Source: Triplophysa rosa
Lineage: Eukaryota > Chordata > Actinopteri > Cypriniformes > Nemacheilidae
Reading direction: 5' to 3'
Assembly (NCBI RefSeq): GCF_024868665.1
Contig: NC_079906.1
Location: forward strand, 13,206,807 to 13,270,806
DNA length: 64,000 bases
This document shows positions 24,193-36,909 of this stretch, piece after piece. The position numbers were made by a program, and so were the translations under genes. The notes beneath the pieces were generated by a model. It did no database searches. It saw only the letters and a program-made list of their open reading frames with translations, and was not told where the DNA came from. Numbering within the stretch: position 1 is the first letter of the stretch; each line of letters opens with the position of its first letter.

Positions 24193-26445
24193 TGTGCAGA
24201 TACTGACTTGTAGCATTTAGAAAAATTTAAACTATAAGAATCCTCTGAGACAAGGTAGCCTACTGGGGTGTGTGTGTGCGCGCACGCGCGTGTGTGTGTA
24301 TCTGTCACCTTGCTTGAGCTCTACTTTAAATCTTTTAAACATTCCAAGACTTAATATTTACACACTCCTTTAAAAAAGACTTGCTACCGTTAAGCTTTAT
24401 GAAAAATGTAATGGGAGCCAATCACCAACTTCAACCTAACCTCCCATCTCCCTTTATCATAGAGCTGTCCTGCAGAGAGAAAGCAGCAGGAAGATCTGGG
24501 GAATTTAAACATTATATTACTTATACAACATTTGCGGTGTGCAGCGTGCACACTGTAGAGATCATGTACATTTTCTGTATGCATGGAATACCCTGATGAC
24601 CTACGGCATTTGGTGAAATCTATGACAAAGTCTATAGGATAACACAGAGTCACAGACATAAATATGTGATGAATGAATCATAAAACAATATTTACCACCA
24701 TTACTTGAACTGCCGAAGGACATTAATATGTAAAATTGGATTAAAATGTAAAATAATCATACTGACTCCTCAGATAATGTTTGAATGTCTGAATAAAATA
24801 TGCATCACAGAGAGGTTATTTGACATCATGCTACTATTTGATATATATGAATGCATACAGAATAATGTTTCGTGTGCAATTTGAAAGAAAAAGCATGCAT
24901 GCTAAAATTGTATTCTGAACACAGCCTGGCAAATCTGAGACAGAACCGGTCTCACATTCAAGTAATGCCACAATATCTAATAAAGTCTGCAGGTCAGGCG
25001 TTCAAAGGCCAATGCATTGCAACACAACCTGATCCTGGATCAGTCTTCAACTCGTACAGATGTTTTGCAAATGTAAGTCTTCAAGTGATCATTTAAAACA
25101 TTCTGTTAAATAAATGTTAATATAATCATCTTAAAATGAGTCAAAAATGAATATTACAAGTATCATGCTATTGTATCCCACTCATTTCCTATTTCAAGTA
25201 CCTCAGGCCTGATGTAAGTTTACAGTATGATACGCAGCCTCCCGACGTCACCTGTGTTAAAAAACTTCTCAGGGTTTGAGCTGCATCCATTTCGATTAGG
25301 CTTATGGTGTATTTTGCTCAAGTCTGGGATCAGGAACATGTGGCAAACATTACTGCAGGTTTATTTATGTTTACGTTACTTTGATTTGAATCAGTCCTCT
25401 GACTGAAGAGACATTTTGTTAAAACTCATTAGGAGTGTTTATCAGACTAAAAAGTTTGCATTGGTAAAAAGGACTTGAACGTTTTTTAAATGTATGCAGA
25501 GAACTGTGGGACCGATTGAAGATCAGCGCAGGGCTGCATTTTTGTTTAAACATGAAGCTTTTGTTACAAGCAAAGGCATTATTGTAATACCATGATTTTG
25601 ATTTTTTTATTTAACATGTACTATAGTATTCTTTAAGTAGTATATAAATAGCATAGTAAATGAATATGGTAGCCTATGTATCAAGTAATAGATGCTAAAA
25701 TAGCTATTATCAGATCAAAATGTTGAATAAATCCTATAACCGGAGCTTGGTTTATTAGATTACAGAGTTTGCGCCTGAAAAATTGTAAATGCGAAACTGT
25801 CTCTCAATACCGTCGTTGCAGCAGTCAAAACATTTAATTTAGGAATAACACACTCAAATCTGGGCTGGCAACCAAAGTCTATAGTTTAAACACTGGAGGG
25901 GGATCAATAAACTGCAGCATAGCTGATTTCCCGGAGCGTGCGCTTATTAAATAAAAAACGGATGCAGAGAGACACTCTCTGGACATATCCCACCTTCCGG
26001 CTATATCGGTATTAAAAGAAACCTTTGTCATGTACAGCCAAAAACCTCTAGTGCTGGATAAACAACATTCTCTGGAAGAGAGGCATCAGAAAGAAAATGA
26101 GATATGGGGAGAAAAACATCATACCACCAATAACCGGTCAACCTGTGGGGGATGATAAGTGATCTACCACCTCAATTAAAACAAACGGCACAACAAAACA
26201 ATCTCTATTAATGCCATCAGGACAACACACACTTATATCAGTGCATGCTTCTATATTCTGGGATGAACTGCAGTCATTAGTAAACATCAAAGATGATGTG
26301 TCATTACAAGAGTTAATAGGGAATTGTGTGTGGGTGGTTGACATAAAAAAACAGTAAGAGACAGCATGTTTATACTGTAAGTAAACATGATAAATTCCAA
26401 ATGACTGAACATAATAAACCTTAAATCATTATGAAGCGCAAACAC
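24193..26445. other. Non-coding DNA, no gene seen
   Basis: Contains a TG/CG alternating tract at 24269-24300. A solitary half-copy of the short MITE terminus (TGGGTGGTTGACATAAA) lies at 26331-26347. Confidence 0.5.
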
Positions 26446-27039
26446 CAGGGTTGCCAGATCTGCTAACAAAGTTAGCCCAATGGCCACAGCCCAAATACCC
26501 AAAATCAAATGATGATGACACCCTCATACCTAAAATACATATTTATCAGTCACTGTTATGCACTACCAAAGACTGTTTACGGAAGTCGTGCCACTCGGCG
26601 ACCATGTTTGCAACGCCTCCGTGCAGCTATTTCAGTCATAGCAAGACCGCAGTCCTATCAACTTGAATAGGGGAAGACTATTTCTAAAACCGCTGGCACA
26701 AATCACAAGTAAATAGCCTATTGCAGAGCAACAATTAAACCTGAAATCCACTGTACCGTAAATTTTGTTTTTTAAGCTTAAATTGCACTAAAAACACCCT
26801 TTTCAAGGTCTCTTCAGCTACTGTGAATATGCACAGGATTGCAAGCGCCACAAGACTGCAAGCCCTGCCCCACAGAATTGTCAGTCTTACCGATTGACCT
26901 CTTTAAACTGGAAGGCATGTCTTCTTTAACAGTAATAAAAAGTTTTTAAAAAACGCTCTTTTTATAATTAACTTCATCTTATCGCAAAAACATCACCATT
27001 GAAAAAAATTGTGGGAAACTTACAGACCTGGCAACCCTG
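26446..27039. mobile_element. hAT-like non-autonomous transposon, 594 bp
   Basis: Starts CAGGGTTGCCAGATCTG and ends CAGACCTGGCAACCCTG (inverted, one mismatch). The flanks are GCAAACAC (26438-26445) and TCAAACAC (27040-27047), a 7-of-8 direct duplication consistent with hAT. No transposase frame remains. Confidence 0.85.
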
Positions 27040-29643
27040 TCAAACACTCACATACACACATAAACTGACAAGAGAAGAATGTATGCAGTTGCTTATTCAC
27101 TCCTGCATATGATTTCTTATAAGGTTCTGGTTTTGCTTCTCTGTTCACTAGCAAATGATAAATTGGTGTATTGCTAGGCCTATATTTGTTATTTCTTCCA
27201 GAACATACACATTGTTTCAGCACCCTGTCTCTCTACATGGCCCAGCCATAACACACAAATGCTGACAGGATTCGTCAGTTCTTTATAAGTGACCAAATAT
27301 TCTATCGCTCCATTCCTGAGTTACGTGGCAAAACGGCAGGAGGGGACGAGACAACGTGAGTGTTTGATGGATGACAACAGAAAGGAATAGTGAGAGAAAG
27401 AGTGAGAGGAGGGTGTTAAACATGGTCCATCAAATAAAGTGGTGATGCTATTAGCTTAAGTTGTTTGGTGACAGTTTTGCCCTTTTTACCCAGTTTACTC
27501 TCTGACCGATTACCTCCCCTGCACAGGGCACCTAATGGACTCATCCATTACGGTGACAACAGAGCGGACCAGCCCACGAATGAAAGCGTGGGGGAGGAGA
27601 GGCAGATGAATTAATAGATTTCAGCAGCATGCTAATTGCCCCAATCTCTCTGAACACACACAAACACCCCCGTCCACGCTTTGAGAAGGTAAATGATGTT
27701 TTCAGGCCTGCACTAACGCTAAACAGCATTTCACCCAGACTGTTCAACCAACGCAGTAATGCATTTCCCACCCAACACTAAAACCAAAATCACACACAGG
27801 TGGAAATGCTCTTAATGTTTATTCTCTCCTGCGCAACTATAATCTCGTCCAGAACCTGCCGTCCAAACATACTGATTACCACACACAAACACCCATGGAT
27901 ATTTATTCATTAATGGGAATGACTGGTCAGATCTGGACTCTCTCTCTCTCTCTCTCTCTCTGTGTCTCTCTCTCTTGAACACTGTTTAAATGTTTTACTT
28001 TTGCTTTTTACCCGTTTCTCCAATATTTCATTGGGAGTACATGAACACTGGCGTCTCAAGCTGTGACCTTAAACCTACTTAAAGTTTCATTTTCTTTCTC
28101 TGATTTCATCATGCCTTTTATCTGAGTTTCACCCCCTGGCAGTGGTTTTCAGCTTTTTAGGTGATTGTGTATTTGATTTCTCAAATAGCATCTAAGATGA
28201 GGAAAAGAGAGTGGTGGGATTGTATTTCGCACGTAAATTTATCCTTATTTTTGAAACTTATCTCTTTCTTTTATTTCTTGCTTCCTCACTTCTTTAGGAC
28301 CCTCGCCCCATTTATTTAACCATGTCATGCATAGACATCCAAGGTAACTGCAATGGACAGCTACAGTGTTTCTTCAAACAAAAAAAAACGCATATTGTCT
28401 AATAAAGTTCACTGCATATTTTACAAACTCAATCTTTCTGAAAAATATGTGTAAAAAGTACACACAAAATAAATAAATACAAATCCTGGCTGAAGCTGTC
28501 ATAATTCATGCATGAAAAGGTAAAATATTCTTTACAATGGTAATGTTAGAGTTGTGTATGTTTGACATTAAATTATGACAACTACGCCAATAGTGAGAGA
28601 GAGAGATTATAGTCAGGACTTTGGTGATATTTGACCCACCTACAGAAACTAAACCCGATCAAAGGATCAACACACACAGCGGCAGTGGTCTCAGGTGACC
28701 TGCCATGTTCACTCTCTCTCTGGGTCATTAGCATTGCAATCATAACTCTAACGGGGTATAAGCAATCTGCCCCACGGGACTGTCAGCATATTGAAAATCC
28801 ATATGCTACAATCAGCCATAAAACACTGTAACATTAGGCTGGCTCGTGTTCAACACACAAATCAAGAAAACTACACAAATCAAGAAATTTAAGCATTTAT
28901 AATTCATGACAGAGTTCACGACAGAACCATAAGACATGAATAAATCTGTCAAATAGGATTTTGTGGTTAGGTCTTCATAGGACCAAATTGTTACAAAACT
29001 ATGAAAAATAAAGAAATCTTTAACAGAAAGGACCCTTCCTTAGAGATTTTACAAAGAACTAGAGACTCACCGTTGCATAAGCACCTGGAATTCAGTAAAT
29101 GTCACACAATTCTCTCTTGAATCATATGTCATATGTATAAACATTTTGGTCTGCAACCAGCAACTCTGGAATGTTAAACGTCCACAGATACATTTTTGAA
29201 TCTATAAAACATTTTTTGTTTTAATTTCTTTTTTTTTTCACTTTCAATTGTTCTTCACTGTTTATTCTATAAACAATCATGTTTTTATATTTTCAAGCCT
29301 AAAATAGAATCTAAAAATACTGTCATGACAACCACTATCCATTAAAAATATTGAGAAGTAAACTTTTGGAAAGGTATGACTCTAAACAAAAGAGAGAAAC
29401 GTTCAACATCACAGTAGTGATCTCAGATTTCTTAAAATCATGATTTCATCTTTGGCATCTGACCCCCAACTTTGCAGACCATTTACCATTGACAGGTCTG
29501 ACCCCTAGTGGTCAGCAACATAAATAATCTGTCACTTCAAATTCACTGCAACATTTCCATTAAGTTTTGGCAACAATGTCAAACACAATAAGTGCCGACA
29601 GAAAAAACTCTCATGACTATTTTCATGAGCAATGTGTGTCAAG
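27040..29643. other. Non-coding DNA leading to the apeh 3' end
   Basis: Holds a CT microsatellite (27939-27975). 27480-27800 is relatively GC-balanced. The last few hundred bases are probably the apeh 3' UTR, with a candidate signal at 29261-29266. Confidence 0.5.
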
Positions 29644-32600
29644 TCAGTTTAAATGCTCTCTGAACCACAGAAGGATGTTGAGGAAGCAGTCAGACTGAGT
29701 GGTGACTTTAGACAGCGAGTGACCCTCATCACTGTACCACAATAACCTGAGAGACAGAAAGACATACAAAGAGAAAGAGAGAGATAAAGACAAAGTCTAT
29801 GATAGAGACCAGATTAAAACTCTAAAATAGTGATTAGTCTTTGACCGATATGGGTTTTATCAATTGCCAACGCTAATATTAATGTTGAAAGAGTGCTGTA
29901 TCCGATGCTGTATCCTTATACACAGTAATAAGAAAAATAATCTGATCACTTCTTATTGCATATTAATATTTGTTAAAAGCTCCAAAATAAAAGAGATTAA
30001 AGACAGATTATTATGAGATGAATTTTTTTGGTATATTTTATTATTATTATTGTTGTTTGTTTATTTCACTAAACAAAAAGTTTGCAATACGATCCACACT
30101 GATCCATTGGGATTTCAAGTGGTCAGTCTGTCTGAAGGTGGGGTCCTATGTCACAGCATGTGTTCTTATATCCTGTCTCTCTAAATTATTGGAGTATACA
30201 CACATCTGACAGATGTTTTGGGGGGTTTTCAAGAAATTTCAAGACTAATGCATTATATTCTATTCTGATGCAATGTATATATTTAATGTTGATGTGTGTG
30301 TGTACCTGACAGGTATATTCCTGCTCTTCAGTGCTCTGTAGAGCTCCAGACCCTGGTGAGGTGACACTCTTCTGTCTCTGCCCCCCAGCATCAACAACAC
30401 AGGAGCACGGATCTAAAAAAAAAACACACACACAGAAGGATCCATATTAAGGTTAGCCCACATCTGCAATTATTAATAAGTATACATGGCATTGACACGT
30501 CGTCCAATAAACAAGTTTTTCGTATGTGCTTGTACCTGTGCAGCATGTATTATTGGGGACTTCTCAAGCATGGCAGTGAGGGATTGCGGTGTGGGCAGCC
30601 GGTCAAATGCATACTGAAATCCAACAGAGGAATATCTCCTGTAATGGGTAATACAAATGTCACTACAGTAAACATTTATTAGCAAGATTACTAATGAATT
30701 TGTTTAATTAAATTCATTTATATAGATGTTTGTTACCAGTCTACAATGTCACTGGTTCCCAGAAGTGTGGCTGCATTGATAACGGGGTTCCTTGCTGCAC
30801 ACGCTTTGTAGAAATCCGGATACTGACCAATCAGGTGGCAGGCCAAGAAGCCTCCGTGAGAGCCGCCCATTACAACCACCCTATCAGGATCAAGACTTGC
30901 CTCATTCTGCAAGGCGCACAACACTGCTCTCTGGACAGCAGGGAGGAAGAGAGGACAAATGAACAACATGTAAACGTAGCAACAGCAATACCTGAATATG
31001 TGCTCTGTATTGTATTGAGTGTACACACCTGAACATCTTTGACATCCTGACTGCCGACATTTCCAAGGAGACACTCTATGCTGTCCTGACCAAATCCAGT
31101 GGAACCTCTGTAGTTTACTGTCAGACACACACACGCACTAAATTGTGGCTTGCTGATTTGTATTTTCTAACCGTGACAGAAACTTTTAAATGACACACAA
31201 AGTCCCGTTAAGGAAGTCAGTAAGATCCATTCCATCCATACCATTCCAACAGCAACCTTATCGAGTGCTGTGATTGGCTCTTTTAACTGTACCAAACTAG
31301 ATTAAAATGACCATAAATTCTGCTGTCTCTACACTCACCCATTAGAACGGCAAAACCCAGTTTGGTTAAAGCAGCGGCTGTGGCGTTCCATTCCGCAGCA
31401 AAATGAGCGTGAGGACCACCTACATAAACAAACACTTCACTGGTCACTGATGTCTGATAAAAAAAAATGATGTGGATAAATAAAATATATTGCCCTCACC
31501 ATGTATATTCACCACCAGAGGAGTTTTTCTTCTTTCTGGGGAGCTATATGGCTTCAATAAAATCGCTCCAAAATTTAAACCAGCTATAGAGAGGGGTAAA
31601 TGGAAAACATACCAACAAAAAGCAATGTGGCATAGTTGAGCAAAGATACTGTTTTGGATTTTAAGCAAGTTATAAGTTACATTACCAAATTCATAAAAAC
31701 ATGTAGACAGTTGTACCCAAAGCAACTTTGTGATACAGAGCATCACAACATTGTCACAACATGACCCGCTATAACTAACCAAACAGCTACTTAGTGACCC
31801 ACGACAACAAAACAGCTATAGATGTGAATGACAACAATATATTTGTTAATGATGCATTCATGCTACTCACAGAACTGATGGTTCTCCTCCTGGGAAGGGG
31901 GCGTTATCAACATAGGCTGCCAATCAAATCCCTCATAAACATACGCTCCACCCAGATTACAAAGTTGCATGTCCTCAGCCTGATCGACCGACGAGAGAAA
32001 GCCGACTTTCTGCAGCAGAAGTAACACGTTTTAAACGTATTCATTTGTACGGAAAAAAAGATCATTTTGTGTGTGTGTGTACCAGGCAGGGAGGCTGATT
32101 TGGAGACGAGCAGCACATCACCATCAGATCTTTCTGTATTGTCAACAGCTGCACACTTCCAAAATCATCTAATAGACACACAACTGTGATCAATGACTGT
32201 CACCCCAAGTAATAAAATCAAAACATGTGACAATGGCTTTTGTCAGGCCATACTCATGTAAACACAGCATTACCTAGTCTAAGAGCATCTGTCCCGCACA
32301 CTTGTGTGACTCTTCCTGTGCTCCTGTCCACTGAGAACATGGCCTAATACAACAGACATATTGCTACAACATGACATCTTCTTGACTGTAATACGTTTTG
32401 AATTGATAATATTTCAAACCAATGCATACAGACCACACTTGTACGTTTAATGCTTAATGGTTCATATTTGGTTTACCTTACTGTTTTCACATGCACTGCT
32501 GAAGAAGACTCTCTCGCTGTCTGCAGACCAACACTGAGATGGCAACTGTTCATATATACCAGCAAACTGACCTGTCAGAGGATATGACATCACTCACACA

Positions 32601-35600
32601 ACTCTTAAACATGTAGATGTGTGTGTTTTCATCTTCTGTACCTTGTTCGGCTCTCCTGACCACATCAACCAAAACTGATGTGGTTCTGTTTTTCATGTCA
32701 TACTAAAAGAGAAAACGGGGCTTTTAATAAAGACTCCAAAGCTTGTCTTAGACATTCCTTAATTATCTCATGCTTTTATATTTCGTGTTCTCACCAGCAT
32801 CATTTTAAGGCACTGATGATGTGGTCCAAACATCTGTCCCTGCAAGTATACGATCCAGCACAAGTCTGGACTCATTCGAGGGCTTGACACAGAGAGGCTG
32901 TCAGATGACAAACACTCTGGTTGTGAATAACAGAGAGGGTAGAGGACACAGAGAGTTGATTAAGCTGTTTTACAAAACTGAGTCGAAGTCCATCATAAAA
33001 AGAATCAACAGTAAACAGACATACAAACACTACAAATGCATATACACTCAGTATGTGTTATTTAGAATCTTACCACAGTTCCCCTTCATATCCAGGTAGT
33101 AAAAAGCTGACCTGGAACAAAAAAAGAACAATGAGTAATAAAATATTTTTATACTGTACGTTTAAAAAAATTAGTACCCCCCCAAAATAAGGGTAAGTAA
33201 AATACTTTTTTGGGGGGGCTGAGACTGCCATCTTGGTTTTTGTATTTAACATGTCTTATATATTATGTTTTGTTAGGAATTCTGAATACACAAAATACCA
33301 GCATTTGGTGGGATTAAAGCATTCCCTGACCCTGCCCCTCACCTGCGGTTCGAGCAAAACTTCAGGCCCAGTCTGAACGGCTCATTCCACTGGCCCACAA
33401 AAACAATGGCCCTTCCATTAGGTGCCCACAGAGCCTGAATAAGAACAATTATAAGTACAGTTTTTAAGTTATTACCATCTACAAAAACGTGAATTTTAAT
33501 ATATATTATATAACAGCCATCACTGCATAACAGGTCAACAAAGAAAATAAAGATAGTAAGATATAAAGATCTCTGGCTCACCTGTCCTGGTGATATATGA
33601 GGAGGCACTCCAGCATAAACAATGACAGCCCCCTTACTGAGATCAGCTACACACAACACTGGACAGCTTTTACCCACAAGCCCCTCTCCCCAGTCTTCAA
33701 CATAAACGCTTTTATCCTGACAATCAGACACATGCAAACCCAAAGTACTCAGTCTGGAGACAATGTTACATCACAGGTGACACTAATTTTTTTAAGGCAA
33801 ACTAACAAAAGTTCAAAAGCTCATCTCACCTGTTCCTCCAGCAACACCTGCCCTCCATCCTCATTGGACGACGCAAATGACGAATGCGCTAATGACTCCC
33901 CCCTCATCTTCTCAGCCACATAGAGCAACTTCTTTTCACATGGTGACCAAGCTAGACATCCAAACTGAGCTAAAAAGGCATAAAGCATGATTAAACTCGT
34001 CCTCGTGTACTGATGTTACACCTGTAGTTTAAACGCTGTGAAATATACATAATACAGCAGAAGGGTCATTCCGTGTCAAATCAACCAAATTTGGAATATT
34101 TCCCAGGCTCAAAGTTTTTTCTATTTTTACAGAAGCAAGACCAACATCTGGAGTGATGTTAAAAAAATTATGAAATGCCACCGATGAATAGTAATTAAGT
34201 AATCCATTAATTTGTAAAGGAAAGTAAAAATAACACATTTCACCTGAAATTTGGAGCCATATTTGAGGGGTAAAATGACATGGGAAATAGGCCAGCATCA
34301 TAATTTTATTTTTACATAGAGATTGGTATATCTGTTAGTAATTCTGTTAATTTTAGCAATCCTTGATGCATTTTATGCCAATGGTAACAACTCAAAAATG
34401 AAGAAAGGACATTTTTTGTGTTCTTTTTATCAAATGCGCATGCCTGTAACTCCAGAATCGTTGGAAATACCTTAATATTGTGCCTTAACCCAATAATATT
34501 TAACAGTAACTCAGTACCAAAAGGACGCTGAAATGGTTATGTTCAGTGCAGTTGTTTTGATAGAAGGAAAAAAGATACATTTCTAGTTTCAACATTATTT
34601 GTTCTTCAGACGTTCCTCTTTAAAAAAAAATGAAAAATGACCCACATTTAGTTTTTGATTACTGAAATTGTGTCCATTTTACCCGTTTTCTCATGAAGCC
34701 ACATTTAGATCCTCATTTCACTAGGACTGAACCTTATACGTCTTTAAAATATGTAGTTCCCAAAAGAAAGGTTGGTCAAGTACAAGAATCTAAAAGGACA
34801 TTTAGGTATCTCTAACGGTTTTAGAGTTAGAGGCATGCAAATTTTGTAAAAAGAACACACCTTTCTTCATTTTTGAGTTGTCACCATTGGCATAAAATGC
34901 ATCAAGGATGACTAAAATTAACAGATTTACTAACAGATATACCAATCTCTGTGTAAAAATAAAATTGTGATGCTGGCATATTTCTCATGTCATTTTTTAC
35001 CCCCTCTAATATGGCTCCAAATTTCAGGCGAAAATTGTCATTTTTACCTCCCTTTCCAAATTAATCAATTACTTAATAACTATTCGTCAGTGGTATTTAA
35101 TATTTGGCTTTCATCACTGCTGATGTTGGTCTTGCTTCTGTAAAAAAAAAAGTTTTTAAATAATCGAGCCGGGGACCTCTGGTTGAGTTGACACGGAACG
35201 ACCCAGAAAGTGTCTCTCACCATCTTCATAAACTTTTCCGTGTTTTTTCAAAGCTGTGAGGTCCAAACTCTTCTCCAAACCATTTTGGCCCCAAATCTAC
35301 CAACAGTAAAAAAGGAAATATAATATCAAAGATATCAACCATGCCGTCAGCAAATGAGCGGGGTCTTGTAGCACCCTTGCAAAATATAAATCAACCATCA
35401 CCTCCAAGTGCTGATTTCCCGCCTCTTCCCAAATAACAGCTCGGGACGTCCCAGAAGGAGACGGGCAGCTAAGCAACCTAAAAGTGACAGGTCATAGTAT
35501 GTTGATTATTAATAAAGGAATCTCTTCCTTCTGTCATGTGTCTGTTTGTGTTTCTCTTACTCTCCATGTATTTGTGTGCTCATCCCAGATGGTAGCACAT

Positions 35601-35936
35601 GCTCTATAGTGTCGCGTTTACACAGTAGAGTCCACCTCTGAGTGAAACCCAGTTTACCACCCCTCTCCAAATCACACTGACTCCAACCTAAAGGAAGTGA
35701 GAGAGTTTGATATAAGTGACGTATTTGCATTCACAAGACTGTGTAAATGGTCCATCAAACTATGACAGATCTGTTCAGTGTTGTTAGAAGCAGGTTGCCT
35801 TAGACTCACAGGTCAATACAGTAATGCACCGCTTTTCGCCGGCAGTGTCCACCGGCTCATCGGAGACCACAGAGGCATTAATGGGTACAGGAAACCTGAT
35901 ACAGTGTCTAAACACATCTCTGATCTCATTCTCCAT
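29644..35936 (-). CDS. apeh: Acylamino-acid-releasing enzyme (acylpeptide hydrolase), 21 coding exons
   Basis: Serine peptidase of the prolyl-oligopeptidase family (S9) that removes N-acylated residues from short peptides in the cytosol. Coding exons, 5' to 3' on the minus strand: 35936-35810, 35687-35561, 35477-35402, 35296-35221, 33969-33830, 33716-33582, 33434-33343, 33111-33074, 32916-32795, 32702-32642, 32571-32477, 32343-32274, 32168-32083, 32009-31871, 31583-31500, 31419-31339, 31117-31029, 30930-30737, 30638-30536, 30412-30306, 29746-29644. They total 2145 bp (714 aa; human 732) and every phase joins. The N-terminal half gives the beta-propeller ([15 protein letters not shown]) and the C-terminal half the hydrolase fold. 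The triad is visible: Ser570 in GGSHGG, Asp658 in GGRDRRV, His690 in DEGHSLS. The start is the first ATG after a splice acceptor at about 35943, so a non-coding first exon is likely upstream. A possible polyadenylation signal lies at 29261-29266. The N-terminal 60 residues match human poorly. Confidence 0.95.
34063..35204. mobile_element. Large foldback DNA element in an apeh intron
   Basis: The two ends are inverted copies of one another: GGGTCATTCCGTGTCAAATC at the left, and the same sequence with few changes when the right end is read on the minus strand. The inverted similarity runs inward for several hundred bases per arm. Matching blocks include the pieces about Gln/Ala-free AT-rich DNA around 34130-34300 and 34960-35150, and the TTTTTGAGTTG-type blocks near 34390 and 34870. 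AGAA flanks both ends and may be a 4-bp target duplication. No transposase reading frame remains, so it is a non-autonomous foldback or MITE-like element. It fills nearly all of the 1251-bp intron between exons ending at 35221 and starting at 33969. Confidence 0.8.
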
Positions 35937-35942
35937 TGCAAT

Positions 35943-36909
35943 CTGCAACCACAAACACATCAACTATGAGTCAACACAAACAGAAAAGGACAACAAACAA
36001 AAGGAGTAAACAAATGTGAGCCAGGTATCCTTGTGGGCTCACGCTAACTTTATTTTTTACTCTATTTTTATTGCTGTCTGGGAGTATACAGACTAGAAAA
36101 TAGCATGTATCAAATAACAGTATTCAAATATAATGTTAAAAATGGTATATATTACATGTAGTGTCTTTGAGTATTTAGATACAGAACTGTCACTTTTATA
36201 TAAATGATACTATTTTTAGGATTTATTGAGCGACATATGAAATAACTAACGTTATCCAATTTGTTTTATCGCACTAATAAGAAAAACAAGTCCGCGATAT
36301 TACGCGTGCATAATGCTTATCCAACACATTTATTTAATGTGAATTAAAGCGAGTAACGTCTTAACACACAGCAACACATCAGACTCGCACCTCACACAGA
36401 TCAGATGGGCTCAACCGAAATGTAACTAAATACAAAACATAACGGTGACGAAGCCGCAGTCCATGTCACCGAAAGTAATCCACGATTGTGTTGTGGAGTA
36501 GGTCTAGGTCGTGACTTGTGACAGAAAGTCGACTCGAGATCGGATTTTTGGTGTGTATACGTCTATGGGTTTCATTTCATCCGCGGTCAAAACGCGGACG
36601 CTACCATTTTGCGAGCTCAGCGGAGGGATCCGATTTATGAACAACACTGACGACACTACAAAGTAACGTTCACTATGACAGCATTGAGTAATTTCTTAAG
36701 TAATCAAAATCGAGTTTAAATCAATAGTGTGAAAAGCATTCTGGGTATTGCTTTTGAAAGCAGGAAATTTCGCTCTAGTCGTTTGGATCTGTCCATCAGA
36801 AAATTTCTGCAATGTCTTGTTAAATTAGCATTAAATATGAACCCAACACTGTACCTGCTAAAATCATTCATTTGAAATAATGTGCTATTGTTATTTATAT
36901 TATATTTGT
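35943..36909. promoter_or_regulatory. apeh 5' region
   Basis: Lies between the apeh coding start and the 3' end of the zinc-finger gene, both minus. 36290-36640 contains most of the CpGs of this interval (GCGGTCAAAACGCGGACGCT and similar), as expected for a housekeeping promoter and first non-coding exon. No exact start site can be read. Confidence 0.4.
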
